Shown here one piece after another: positions 14,799 to 22,938 of a stretch of DNA of 64,000 nucleotides. Source of the DNA: JAWXBA01 sp048499805 (GTDB taxonomy: Bacteria; Gemmatimonadota; Gemmatimonadetes; Gemmatimonadales; GWC2-71-9); assembly GCA_048499805.1 (NCBI GenBank), contig JASNZF010000002.1, positions 620,001 to 684,000 of the forward strand, written 5' to 3'. A model generated the notes under the pieces. It did no database searches. It saw only the letters and a list, made by a program, of their open reading frames with translations, and had not been told where the DNA came from. Numbering within the stretch: the stretch's first letter is position 1; each line of letters begins with the position of its first letter. The position numbers and the translations under genes are program-made.

Positions 14799-15725
14799 AT
14801 GCATCTCATCCACAAGCCGGACATTCCCGCCTCCGAGATCACCGACGAGGCGCTCTTCTTCGGGCGCCGGAAGTTCCTGTCGGCGATGGGCTTCGGGGGT
14901 GCGGCGATGGCGGTGGCGAGTTCACCGCTGCTGGCGTGCACCCGGGAGGTGGCGGGGCAGGGAGCCCAGGACCTCAAGCCCAACACCTGGGAGGAGATCA
15001 CCAACTACAACAACTTCTACGAGTTCGGCACCGGCAAGGGCGATCCCGCCAAGAACGCCGGGAACTTCCGGACCCGGCCGTGGACGGTGGAGATCGCCGG
15101 CGAGGTCAAGAAGCCCGGGGTGGTGCCGCTCGAGGACCTGCTGCGCGGGCTGCCGACGGTGGAGCGGATCTACCGCCATCGCTGCGTCGAGGGGTGGTCG
15201 ATGGTGGTGCCCTGGAACGGGGTGCTGCTCAAGGACATGATCGCCCGGCTCGAGCCGACCGCCAGCGCCAAGTACGTGGAGTTCACCACCCTGCTCGACC
15301 CGGTGCAGATGCCGGGGCAGCGGAGCCGGGTGCTGGACTGGCCGTACGTGGAGGGGCTGCGGATGGACGAGGCGATGCACCCGCTCACCATGATGGTGAC
15401 CGGGATCTATGGCCGTCCGGTGCCCAACCAGAACGGCGCCCCGCTGCGGCTGGTGGTGCCGTGGAAGTACGGCTTCAAGGGCGGCAAGTCGATCGTCCGG
15501 ATCCGCTTCACCGAGCGGCAGCCGGCCACCACCTGGAACATGGCGATCCCCAGCGAGTACGGCTTCTACGCCAACGTGAACCCCACGGTGGACCACCCCC
15601 GCTGGAGCCAGGCCCGCGAGCGCCCGATCGGCAAGCTCTTCCAGCAGCCGACCCTGATGTTCAACGGCTACGCCGACCAGGTCGCCTCCCTCTACGCGGG
15701 GATGGATCTCCGCCGCTACTACTGA
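14799..15725 (+). CDS. msrP: protein-methionine-sulfoxide reductase catalytic subunit MsrP
   Basis: 308 aa molybdopterin oxidoreductase of the YedY/MsrP family. A twin-arginine signal is visible (RRKFLSAMGFGGAAMAVASS, Arg23-Arg24), so it is exported folded to the periplasm. Cys129 in YRHRCVEGWS is the conserved molybdenum ligand. The central SUOX-type fold follows. MsrP reduces oxidised methionines in envelope proteins, taking electrons from the quinone pool through MsrQ, which is encoded next. Length and motif order are normal. Confidence 0.95.
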   Translation: MHLIHKPDIPASEITDEALFFGRRKFLSAMGFGGAAMAVASSPLLACTREVAGQGAQDLKPNTWEEITNYNNFYEFGTGKGDPAKNAGNFRTRPWTVEIAGEVKKPGVVPLEDLLRGLPTVERIYRHRCVEGWSMVVPWNGVLLKDMIARLEPTASAKYVEFTTLLDPVQMPGQRSRVLDWPYVEGLRMDEAMHPLTMMVTGIYGRPVPNQNGAPLRLVVPWKYGFKGGKSIVRIRFTERQPATTWNMAIPSEYGFYANVNPTVDHPRWSQARERPIGKLFQQPTLMFNGYADQVASLYAGMDLRRYY

Positions 15726-15741
15726 GTCCCGGGGCAGCGGC

Positions 15742-16365
15742 GTGGTGATTCCCGAGCGGCTCGGCAAGCCGGTCGTCTGGCTGGGGGCCGCCACCCCGCT
15801 GGGGATGCTGGTCTACAACACCTTCTGGGGCAGCCTCGGCATCGAGCCGATCGACACCCTGACCAAGTGGACCGGCACCGCCGCGCTCACCATCCTGATG
15901 GCGACCTTGGCGATCACCCCGCTCCGCCGGCTCACCGGCTGGAACCGGCTGGTCAAGTACCGCCGGATGCTGGGGCTCTGGTCGTTCGCCTACGCGGTGC
16001 TCCACTTCCTGGTCTGGGCCCTGTTCGACCACCAGTTCACCATGGCGTACATGGTCGAGGACATCGTCGAGCGGCCCTACATCACCGTCGGGTTCACCGC
16101 GCTGGTCATCCTTCTCGCCCTGGCGGTCACCTCGCCGCTGGCGGTGCTCCGCCGGATGGGCGGCAAGCGGTGGCAGGCGCTGCACCGGCTGGTGTACGTG
16201 GCGGCGGCGCTCGGCGTGCTCCACTTCATTTGGCTGGTCAAGGCCGACCTGACCAATCCGCTGATCTTCGCCACGGTGCTCGTGGTGCTCCTCGCGGCGC
16301 GCCTGGTCAAGCCCCGGCCTCGGCCGCGCGGCGCCCCCCAGCCCGCCTCCCCGGACCCGGGATGA
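15742..16365 (+). CDS. msrQ: haem-binding membrane subunit MsrQ
   Basis: 207 aa with about six transmembrane helices and the ferric-reductase-like pattern of YedZ/MsrQ: histidines in YAVLHFLVW, ALHRLVYVAA and GVLHFIWLV are candidate haem ligands. It passes electrons from the respiratory chain to periplasmic MsrP. Starts with GTG 16 bases after msrP, so the two form an operon. Confidence 0.93.
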   Translation: MVIPERLGKPVVWLGAATPLGMLVYNTFWGSLGIEPIDTLTKWTGTAALTILMATLAITPLRRLTGWNRLVKYRRMLGLWSFAYAVLHFLVWALFDHQFTMAYMVEDIVERPYITVGFTALVILLALAVTSPLAVLRRMGGKRWQALHRLVYVAAALGVLHFIWLVKADLTNPLIFATVLVVLLAARLVKPRPRPRGAPQPASPDPG

Positions 16366-16395
16366 CGGTTCGCGGGCCCAGGTGACGCAATGCGG

Positions 16396-16432
16396 GTTAT
16401 ACCCCCGGTCCCCGCCGACTCCGGGGGACCGG
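16396..16432 (+). promoter_or_regulatory. -10-like box and leader hairpin before lipoprotein gene
   Basis: TTATAC at 16396-16401 is followed by a 9-bp stem, CCGGTCCCC (16405-16413) with GGGGACCGG (16424-16432). If TTATAC is the -10, the hairpin sits at the 5' end of the mRNA and could stabilise it. It could also be the terminator of msrPQ. Confidence 0.35.
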
Positions 16433-16467
16433 CGGCCACCCCGTTCTCGTCCCTGCAAGGAGTTCCG

Positions 16468-16932
16468 ATGCGCCTCGCCCGATTCGCCATCCCGCTCGCC
16501 CTCGCCCTCACCGCCGCCTGCGGCGGCGACAGCAATCCCACCGGTCCCGGCACCAACCTGCCCAACGGAACGTTCGCGATGCAGGTCGATGGCAGCGCCT
16601 TCTCGGCCATCAGCGCGATCGTCCTTGTCAGCGGGAACATCACCTCCATTGGCGTGGGATCGGCCAACGGGACGGCGATGGGGATGGCCTGGGTCGAAGC
16701 CGGGACCGGCACCTACACCATTGGCTCCTCTGTCGGCGCCAACGCCAACTACAACGTTTCCGGCGGCGGCGGGTGGACCGCGGGGTCCGGCCAGGGCAGC
16801 GGCACCATCACGATCACCGCCCGCACCGCCACCCGGGTGGCCGGGAGCTTTTCCCTCCAGTTGCAGCCGCTGGCCAGTACCGGGGCGACGGGCACCAAGA
16901 CGTTGACCGGGAGCTTCGACCTGACCTACTGA
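16468..16932 (+). CDS. small lipoprotein of unknown function
   Basis: 154 aa. The lipobox LTAAC follows a short hydrophobic signal, so it should be lipid-anchored. The mature part is Gly/Ser/Thr-rich and looks all-beta (NGTFAMQVDGSAFSAISAIV, repeated GTYTIGS/GTITIT strands). No family is recognised. AAGGAG lies 6 bases upstream of the ATG at 16468; an ATG at 16390 in the same frame would hide the signal and is unlikely. Confidence 0.75.
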   Translation: MRLARFAIPLALALTAACGGDSNPTGPGTNLPNGTFAMQVDGSAFSAISAIVLVSGNITSIGVGSANGTAMGMAWVEAGTGTYTIGSSVGANANYNVSGGGGWTAGSGQGSGTITITARTATRVAGSFSLQLQPLASTGATGTKTLTGSFDLTY

Positions 16933-16943
16933 GGTCGCGCGCA

Positions 16944-16972
16944 TTGATTTGACCGCCGGGCGCGGGTAGCTT
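16944..16972 (+). promoter_or_regulatory. pyrRBC promoter, probably leaderless
   Basis: TTGATT (16944-16949) and TAGCTT (16967-16972) are 17 bases apart. The pyrR ATG at 16984 is only 11 bases past the -10, about where transcription should begin. No room exists for a PyrR-bound attenuator leader. Confidence 0.5.
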
Positions 16973-16983
16973 CCGCGCTCGAC

Positions 16984-17529
16984 ATGCCCCTTGCCACCCG
17001 CCTGCTCGACGCCCCGGCCCTGAGCCATGCCCTCCAGCGCATGGCCGCCGAGATCGTCGCCCGCAGCGAAGGTGGCGAGGGGCTCGTGCTGGTGGGGATC
17101 CAGCGCCGCGGGGTGGAACTCGCCGAGCGGCTGGCGACCCTGATCGAGGCGGCGCAGGACCGCCCCCCCACCCTCGGCAAGCTCGACATCACCCTCTACC
17201 GTGACGACCTCCAGGCGATCGGCCCCCGGCCGATCGTCGGCGAGACCAGCCTCCCCCCCGACCTCGACGGCACCATCGTCGTCATCGTCGACGACGTCCT
17301 CTACACCGGCCGCACCATCCGCGCCGCCCTCGACGAGCTGGCCGACTTCGGCCGCCCCCGCCGGATCCTGCTCTGCGTCCTCGTCGACCGCGGCGGCCGC
17401 GAGCTGCCGATCCAGGCCGACATCGTGGGCACCGTGGTCCCCACCGAGCCGGGCGACCACGTCAACGTGCGCGTGGTGGAGCTCGACGGCGAGGACGGCG
17501 TGGACCTGCTCCGGCCCGGGGCGGCGTGA
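16984..17529 (+). CDS. pyrR: bifunctional pyr operon regulator / uracil phosphoribosyltransferase
   Basis: 181 aa. The PRPP-binding motif VVIVDDVLYTGRTIRAAL is textbook, and GIQRRGVELAERL matches PyrR. In Bacillus, PyrR binds pyr mRNA and also has uracil phosphoribosyltransferase activity. Here it heads a pyrR-pyrB-pyrC operon. The leader is too short for attenuation upstream of it, so any regulation must act elsewhere or the enzyme role dominates. Confidence 0.93.
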   Translation: MPLATRLLDAPALSHALQRMAAEIVARSEGGEGLVLVGIQRRGVELAERLATLIEAAQDRPPTLGKLDITLYRDDLQAIGPRPIVGETSLPPDLDGTIVVIVDDVLYTGRTIRAALDELADFGRPRRILLCVLVDRGGRELPIQADIVGTVVPTEPGDHVNVRVVELDGEDGVDLLRPGAA

Positions 17530-17530
17530 G

Positions 17531-18490
17531 ATGACCGCCCCCACCCTCGGCAAGGACCTGATCACCCTCGAGGAGCTCTCGGCCGACCAGATCCGGCTGA
17601 TCCTCGACACCGCCGAGCCGTTCAAGGAGGTCAGTGAACGGCCGATCAAGAAGACCCCCGCGCTCCGCGGCAAGACGATCGTCAACCTCTTCTTCGAGGA
17701 CAGCACCCGGACCCGGATCTCCTTCGAGTTCGCGGAAAAGCGGCTCTCGGCCGATACGGTGTCGGTGTCGTCGAGCGGTTCGTCGGTCTCCAAGGGCGAG
17801 ACCCTGGTGGACACCGCGCGCAACCTCGAGGCGATGCGGATCGACATGGTGGTGATCCGCCACCCGCACTCCGGCGCCGCCCGGTTCCTGGCCGACCGGA
17901 TCCGCTCCAACGTCGTCAACGCCGGCGACGGCAAGCACGAGCACCCGACCCAGGGACTGCTGGACATCCTGACCCTCCGCGACCACTTCGGCCGGCTCGA
18001 GGGGCTCAAGGTCTGCATCGTGGGCGACGTGCTCCACAGCCGGGTGGCCCGCAGCAACATCTGGGGGCTCCGCAAGCTCGGCGCTGAGGTCGCGGTCTGC
18101 GGGCCGCGGACCCTGCTCCCCCGGGGGATCGAGGAACTCGGGGTGACCGTCTTCCCGCGGATCGAGGACGCGATCCAGTGGGCCGACGCGCTCAACGTGC
18201 TCCGGCTCCAGCTGGAGCGGATGCAGGCGGGGTTCATCCCCTCGCTCCGCGAATACAACCGGGTCTTCGGCGTCTCGCGCGAGCGGCTGGCGCGGGCCCC
18301 CGGTGAGATCATTGTGCTGCACCCCGGTCCGATGAACCGGGGCGTGGAAATCGACAGCGACGTCGCCGACGGCCCCCACAGCGTGATCCTCCGGCAGGTG
18401 ACCAACGGGGTGGCGGTGCGGATGGCGGTGCTCTACCTGCTGGCAGGGGGGGCGCCCGACTGGCGCGTCCCCGCGGGAGACGACCGATGA
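17531..18490 (+). CDS. pyrB: aspartate carbamoyltransferase catalytic subunit
   Basis: 319 aa. FFEDSTRTRISFE is the carbamoyl-phosphate loop and HPTQGLLD the second substrate motif. It makes N-carbamoyl-aspartate, the first committed step of pyrimidine synthesis. The ATG at 17531 follows the pyrR stop by one base; its TGA overlaps the pyrC ATG. No pyrI regulatory chain is present nearby. Confidence 0.96.
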   Translation: MTAPTLGKDLITLEELSADQIRLILDTAEPFKEVSERPIKKTPALRGKTIVNLFFEDSTRTRISFEFAEKRLSADTVSVSSSGSSVSKGETLVDTARNLEAMRIDMVVIRHPHSGAARFLADRIRSNVVNAGDGKHEHPTQGLLDILTLRDHFGRLEGLKVCIVGDVLHSRVARSNIWGLRKLGAEVAVCGPRTLLPRGIEELGVTVFPRIEDAIQWADALNVLRLQLERMQAGFIPSLREYNRVFGVSRERLARAPGEIIVLHPGPMNRGVEIDSDVADGPHSVILRQVTNGVAVRMAVLYLLAGGAPDWRVPAGDDR

Positions 18491-19773
18491 CACCGATCCT
18501 GATCCGGGGCGCCCGGGTGATCGATCCTTCGCGGCAATCCGATGGGGTCGCCGACCTGCTGGTGGACGAGGGCCGGATCGCCGGCGTGGGGCACAACATC
18601 GTGCCCCCCGAGGGCGCCCGCATCATCGACGGGGCGGGGAAGGTGGTGGCCCCCGGGCTGATCGACCTCCACGTCCACCTTCGCGAGCCGGGACAGGAGG
18701 AGCTCGAGACAGTCGCGACCGGCGCCATGGCCGGGGCTGCCGGCGGCTTCACCGCGCTCTGCGCCATGCCCAACACCGACCCGGTCACCGACAACCAGGC
18801 CGCCGTCGGCTTCATCGTCCGCCAGGCCAGCCTGGCCGGCAAGGCACGGGTCTACCCGATCGGCTCGGTGACGCTGGGGCAGAAGGGCGAGCAGCTCTCG
18901 GAGTTCGGCGAGCTGGTGGGCGCCGGCGCCGTCGCGGTCAGCGACGACGGCCGGCCGATCATGTCGAGCCACATGATGCGCACCGCCCTCGAGTATGCCG
19001 CCACCTTCGGGATCCCGGTCGCCGACCACTGCGAGGACATGACCTTGGCGCACGGCGGCTCGATGCACGAGGGGATCGTCTCCGCCCGCCTCGGCCTCAA
19101 GGGGATCCCCGCCGCCGCGGAGGAGATCCACGTGGCGCGCGATTGCATCCTCGCCGAGCTGACCGGCGGGCACATCCACCTCTGCCACATGTCCACCCGC
19201 GGCTCCGTCGAACTGATCCGCCGCGCCAAGGCGAAGGGGCTCAAGGTGACCGCCGAGGCGACGCCGCATCACTTCACCCTGACCCACGAGCGCTGCGCCC
19301 ACTACGACACCAACGCCAAGATGAACCCCCCGCTCCGCGAGGCCGAGGATCGCGACGCGATCCGCGAGGGGCTCCGCGACGGGACCATCGACGTGATCGC
19401 CAGCGACCATGCCCCGCACCACTACGACGCCAAGGAGCGGGAGTTCGACCAGGCGCCCAACGGGATCACCGGCCTCGAGACCGCCCTGGGCCTGGCCATC
19501 CGCGAACTGGTGGTCCCCGGCATCCTCACCCTGCCGGAACTCATCGCCCGGATGAGCACCCTGCCGGCCCGGGTCTTCAATCTCCCCGGCGGGACCCTGG
19601 CCGTCGGCGCCCCCGCCGACCTGGTCCTCCTCGACCCCGAGCGGCGCTGGATCGTCGAGCCCGCCGGGATGTTCTCCAAGAGCCGCAACTCCCCGTTCCT
19701 CGGCGAGGAGCTGGTGGGCCGGGCGCTGCTGACCCTCGTGGACGGCAAGGTGGTCTTCGAACTGGGGACCTGA
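18487..19773 (+). CDS. pyrC: dihydroorotase
   Basis: 428 aa amidohydrolase of the class I (PyrC/AllB-like) type. DLHVHLREPG gives the first metal-binding histidines; later histidines lie in ADHCEDM, IHLCHMSTRG and ASDHAPHH. It closes carbamoyl-aspartate to dihydroorotate. Overlaps pyrB by four bases and ends the operon. Confidence 0.96.
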   Translation: MTPILIRGARVIDPSRQSDGVADLLVDEGRIAGVGHNIVPPEGARIIDGAGKVVAPGLIDLHVHLREPGQEELETVATGAMAGAAGGFTALCAMPNTDPVTDNQAAVGFIVRQASLAGKARVYPIGSVTLGQKGEQLSEFGELVGAGAVAVSDDGRPIMSSHMMRTALEYAATFGIPVADHCEDMTLAHGGSMHEGIVSARLGLKGIPAAAEEIHVARDCILAELTGGHIHLCHMSTRGSVELIRRAKAKGLKVTAEATPHHFTLTHERCAHYDTNAKMNPPLREAEDRDAIREGLRDGTIDVIASDHAPHHYDAKEREFDQAPNGITGLETALGLAIRELVVPGILTLPELIARMSTLPARVFNLPGGTLAVGAPADLVLLDPERRWIVEPAGMFSKSRNSPFLGEELVGRALLTLVDGKVVFELGT

Positions 19774-20140
19774 TCCGGCTTGGATCTTGCTTTCCGATAC
19801 CCCCGGCGGCCCCAGGCGCACTCGGGATCGGGGTGTCCCGGCACCGGCGTGCGTCGGGGGTTCGCACTACACCCGGGGATCCCGGGCTCGATCGCGCTCC
19901 GGGCCCGTGCGCCACACGCGCCATCGGCCACCCCAGGGTGCTGCATCGTGGCAACAACTGTACAAATCCTCAACAGTTCGATCTGGAAACGGGTTTCCAG
20001 ATTCCAAAGGTTGTATAGATTAGGAAATGGAGCCGTGGCCTTCGGGCCCACGGTGTTCCGTGGTGGGCACCGGTCGGCGGGCCCGCCGGAACCACAACTT
20101 CACGGGGCGGCCCCGCCACTCCCGGAGAGGGATCTGCACC
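19774..20140. other. intergenic region, 367 bases
   Basis: No gene seen. The 3' half is unusually AT-rich for this genome (ACAACTGTACAAATCCTC, then TTGTATAGATTAGGAAATGG) and contains the inverted repeat at 19981-20002, so it probably carries the promoter of the zinc-ribbon protein gene. Confidence 0.5.
19981..20002. promoter_or_regulatory. perfect 10-bp inverted repeat, operator candidate
   Basis: ATCTGGAAAC and GTTTCCAGAT separated by two bases, in an AT-rich spacer. A dyad this size fits a dimeric repressor site. TATAGATTAG follows at 20014. Confidence 0.45.
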
Positions 20141-21076
20141 ATGGCTGACGAGGAGTCCCGCACCGCGGGTGAGATCGAGACCATGCTGGCGACCCGCCAG
20201 CGGATCTCGGAGTGGCTGCATCGGCTGGGACAGGCCTCGAGCGAGGTGCCGCCCGGGGTGCGCGACCGGGTGCGCACCGACTATCAGGGACGGCTGTCCA
20301 AGGTGGTCGAGGAACTCCGGGGGCATTCCGCCGCGATCACGGGGACGTTGGAGACGTTGCGCCGGGACAAGGCGGAGCGCGAGAAGCTGCGCTCCACTGA
20401 GGAGGAGGCGCTGGCCGAGGCGAAGCTCCGCCATGCCGTGGGGGAGTACGCCGAGGAGGAGTGGCGGGCCCACGAGGAGCGGAGTGGGACCCGGCTCGAG
20501 GCGCTCGGGGCCGAGTTGCATCACCTCGATTCCGAGATCGGCCGGATGGAGGAGGTCCTGGTGCAGATCACCGGGGCGCCGGCGCGGCCGGTGGCCGTGA
20601 TGCCGTCGGCGCCAGCCCCGGTCGCCGAGGTGGAGGAGGAGGCCGACACGATGCCGTCGGAGTCCGAGGCGTCGGGGCAGGCCTACCAGCTGGGCGGCGA
20701 GACGTTCATCACCCTGGACGAGGGCCCCGGGAACCCGCGGACCCAGTCGATCTTCGATGGCCCGGTCCCGGCCGACGAGGAAGCCGTCGAGGACGAGCTG
20801 CCGGCGCCGGAGGCTCCCCGCTTTACGCCGCGCAGCGGCGCGATCCCGCCGCGGTCCCGGGCCACGGCCCGGCCGGTGGAAGACGAGATGGCCTTCCTGA
20901 AGTCGGTGATGTCGGAGCCGACCCCGCCGCGCTCAAACAGCGCGGAGAAGCGGAATGCCGCCGGGGCCGCCGCCGCGGTGGCCAGCAAGACCCTCAAGTG
21001 CCAGGACTGCGGCACCCTCAACCGTCCCACCGAGTGGTACTGCGAGCGTTGCGGGGCAGAGCTGTCGGCGGTCTGA
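20141..21076 (+). CDS. coiled-coil protein with C-terminal zinc ribbon
   Basis: 311 aa, no named family recognised. Residues 1-150 are strongly helical and charged, typical of a coiled coil (EELRGHSAAITGTLETLRRD, EKLRSTEEEALAEAKLR). A Pro/Glu-rich linker follows. The last 30 residues form a zinc ribbon with CQDC and CERC (C-x2-C pairs 14 residues apart). GGAGAGGG lies upstream of the ATG at 20141. The architecture suggests a scaffold or adaptor rather than an enzyme. Confidence 0.75.
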   Translation: MADEESRTAGEIETMLATRQRISEWLHRLGQASSEVPPGVRDRVRTDYQGRLSKVVEELRGHSAAITGTLETLRRDKAEREKLRSTEEEALAEAKLRHAVGEYAEEEWRAHEERSGTRLEALGAELHHLDSEIGRMEEVLVQITGAPARPVAVMPSAPAPVAEVEEEADTMPSESEASGQAYQLGGETFITLDEGPGNPRTQSIFDGPVPADEEAVEDELPAPEAPRFTPRSGAIPPRSRATARPVEDEMAFLKSVMSEPTPPRSNSAEKRNAAGAAAAVASKTLKCQDCGTLNRPTEWYCERCGAELSAV

Positions 21077-21100
21077 GTGCGGGGCAGGGGTGGGAATGCG

Positions 21101-21128
21101 AAAGGGTGGTGCGTCTGCACCACCCTTT
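21101..21128. terminator. bidirectional intrinsic terminator
   Basis: AAAGGGTGGTGC and GCACCACCCTTT form a perfect 12-bp stem with a 4-base loop. It lies between two convergent genes and has A/T ends on both sides, so it can stop both. Confidence 0.85.
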
Positions 21129-21156
21129 GTCATGGGGCACCCCGGAGGGACCGTTC

Positions 21157-21408
21157 CTACTTGGCCTTGGCGGCCTTGGCGAGCCGGCTCTTCTGCCGCG
21201 CCGCGGTGTTCGGGTGAATCAGCCGCTTCCGCGCCGACCGGTCGAGCAGCTGCTCGGCGGTGGCGAAGCTCTGGACCGCCTCCGCTCCGCTGGCAGCGGT
21301 GCGGACCTTCTTGACGGCGTTGCGCAACTGGCTCCGCTGGGCCTTGTTCCGGGCGGTGCGGGTCTTGGTCTGGCGCATCCGCTTCTTGGCAGACTTGATA
21401 CGGGGCAC
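21157..21408 (-). CDS. rpsT: 30S ribosomal protein S20
   Basis: 83 aa, Lys/Arg/Ala-rich, starting with PRIKSAKKRMRQ and containing LRNAVKKVR and HPNTAARQKSRL, as in S20. It binds 16S rRNA in the small subunit. GTG at 21408 is the start (GAGGT just upstream); a longer ATG frame to 21498 adds a non-homologous tail and is rejected. Confidence 0.95.
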   Translation of the reverse strand: MPRIKSAKKRMRQTKTRTARNKAQRSQLRNAVKKVRTAASGAEAVQSFATAEQLLDRSARKRLIHPNTAARQKSRLAKAAKAK

Positions 21409-21512
21409 GAATACCTCGGTACGAAATCGGTGACCGGGCCGGAAGATTCGGCCCACGTTACAGCCCTGAAAACTACCCCGGGGGCCGGGGCCGCGCAAGT
21501 CACGGGGTGGTT

Positions 21513-21541
21513 TTGACTTGGTCCCCCCCGGCCCTTATGTT
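21513..21541 (+). promoter_or_regulatory. promoter of scpA-scpB-rluB operon
   Basis: TTGACT (21513-21518) and TATGTT (21536-21541) are 17 bases apart. The same hexamer pair occurs before groES in this window, which strengthens the call. Reads away from rpsT. Confidence 0.55.
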
Positions 21542-21617
21542 CCCGCCTCCTGCCGACTTGCACCCATACCGCGGACCTCGTGACCTCCCTCTGTCTCCCT
21601 CGCTCTCCGGATCGCCC

Positions 21618-22367
21618 GTGACCACGCCTCCTGAGCGGACGCCCGGGATGCTGGCGGGGGAGGCCGGGTTCGTGGTCGAGCTGGAGAGCTTTTCCGGCCC
21701 CCTCGACCTGCTGCTGCACCTGCTGCGCGAACAGCAGCTGGACATTGCCGACATCCCGATCGCCCGGATCGCCGACCAGTTCCTGCGGGTGATCCACGAA
21801 CTGGGGCTCAACCAGGCAGCGGATTACCTTGAGATGGCGAGCCGGCTGGTCCGCCTCAAGGCCCAGATGCTGATGCCCCGGCACTCCGAGGAGGAGGGCT
21901 GGGAGGATCCGCGGGCCGAGCTGGTGCGGCGCCTGCTCGAGTACCAGCAGGTCAAGGAGATTGCCCTCTGGCTGGCGAGCGCCGCCGACCGGCGGGCCCT
22001 GCGGTTCCCGCGCGGCTACTTGCCGCCGCCGCCGGACCTCCCGCCGCCGCCGCTGACGCTGGACCTCGGCGAGCTGCTGGCGGCCGTCGACCGGGTGCTG
22101 GCGGGGATCATGACGCCGGTGCTCCACCGGGTGGTGGCCCGTCCGCTCGATGTCGAGGGGGCGACAGCCCGCATTGCGGCCCTGCTGGAGGAGCATGACG
22201 TGATTTCGTGGCACCAGGCCCTGGGGCCCTCGCCCACCCTGACCGATGTCCTGAGCACCCTGCTGGCCCTGCTGGAACTGGCCCGTCGGGGCACCCTGTC
22301 CCTGACCCAACCGGCGTCGTTTGCGCCCCTGGTGATCACCCGTGAATCCACTCGCTCAGCTGCTTGA
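21618..22367 (+). CDS. scpA: segregation and condensation protein A
   Basis: 249 aa kleisin. FSGPLDLLLHLLREQQLDIADIPI is the conserved N-terminal SMC-neck-binding motif and the C-terminal winged helix contacts the SMC head. It links the two heads of the condensin complex, which compacts and separates chromosomes. I chose GTG at 21618; a frame to 21507 would overlap its promoter. Overlaps scpB by 26 bases. Confidence 0.9.
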   Translation: MTTPPERTPGMLAGEAGFVVELESFSGPLDLLLHLLREQQLDIADIPIARIADQFLRVIHELGLNQAADYLEMASRLVRLKAQMLMPRHSEEEGWEDPRAELVRRLLEYQQVKEIALWLASAADRRALRFPRGYLPPPPDLPPPPLTLDLGELLAAVDRVLAGIMTPVLHRVVARPLDVEGATARIAALLEEHDVISWHQALGPSPTLTDVLSTLLALLELARRGTLSLTQPASFAPLVITRESTRSAA

Positions 22368-22938
22368 GGCGGCGCTCTTCGCCGCCGACCGACCGATCAC
22401 CGTCGAGGAACTCGCCGGGCTCGCGCCCGACGCCTCGCTGGCCGAGGTCCGGGCCGCCCTCGAGGTGCTCCGGGAGCACTATGATTTCGATGGCCACGGC
22501 GTCGAGCTGGTCGAGCTCGCCGGCGGCTTTCAGCTGCTGACCCGCCCCGCGCTCGCCGCCGCGATCGAGCGGGCCCAGTTCGCCGCCCGCACCTCCCGGC
22601 TCTCGCCGGCGATGCTGGAGACGCTGGCGGTGATCGCCTACCGCCAGCCGGTGGGGCGGGCGGAGATCGAGGAGATCCGGGGTGTCTCGGCGAGCGGGGT
22701 GCTGCGGACCCTGCAGGAACGCGGCCTGATCGAGGTGGTCGGCCGGAGCGAGGGGCTGGGACGGCCGCTGCTCTACGGTACCGCCCCCCTCTTCCTGGAA
22801 CTCCTCGGCCTGGCCGACCTCCAGAACCTGCCCCGGGCCGAGGAATTGCTGATCGCCCTCCGTCCCCATGCCCCGGTGCCAGAGGACGACGAAGCGGAGG
22901 CCGGGGAAGCCGCGGCCTACGTCGAGGCCGAGTCGTGA
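22342..22938 (+). CDS. scpB: segregation and condensation protein B
   Basis: 198 aa with two winged-helix domains: PLAQLLEAALFAADRPITVEEL at the start and LETLAVIAYRQPVGRAEIEEIRG in the second domain, the strongest ScpB signature. ScpB dimers bind the middle of ScpA. The start is GTG at 22342 inside the end of scpA. Ends in an acidic tail and overlaps rluB by four bases. Confidence 0.93.
   Translation: MNPLAQLLEAALFAADRPITVEELAGLAPDASLAEVRAALEVLREHYDFDGHGVELVELAGGFQLLTRPALAAAIERAQFAARTSRLSPAMLETLAVIAYRQPVGRAEIEEIRGVSASGVLRTLQERGLIEVVGRSEGLGRPLLYGTAPLFLELLGLADLQNLPRAEELLIALRPHAPVPEDDEAEAGEAAAYVEAES

Noticed and set aside
16933..16983. PyrR-binding attenuator before pyrR
   Set aside because: Only 51 bases lie between the genes and the promoter occupies most of them.
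15661..18405. 914-codon minus-strand frame
   Set aside because: Antisense to msrQ, pyrR and pyrB; composition is that of a shadow frame.
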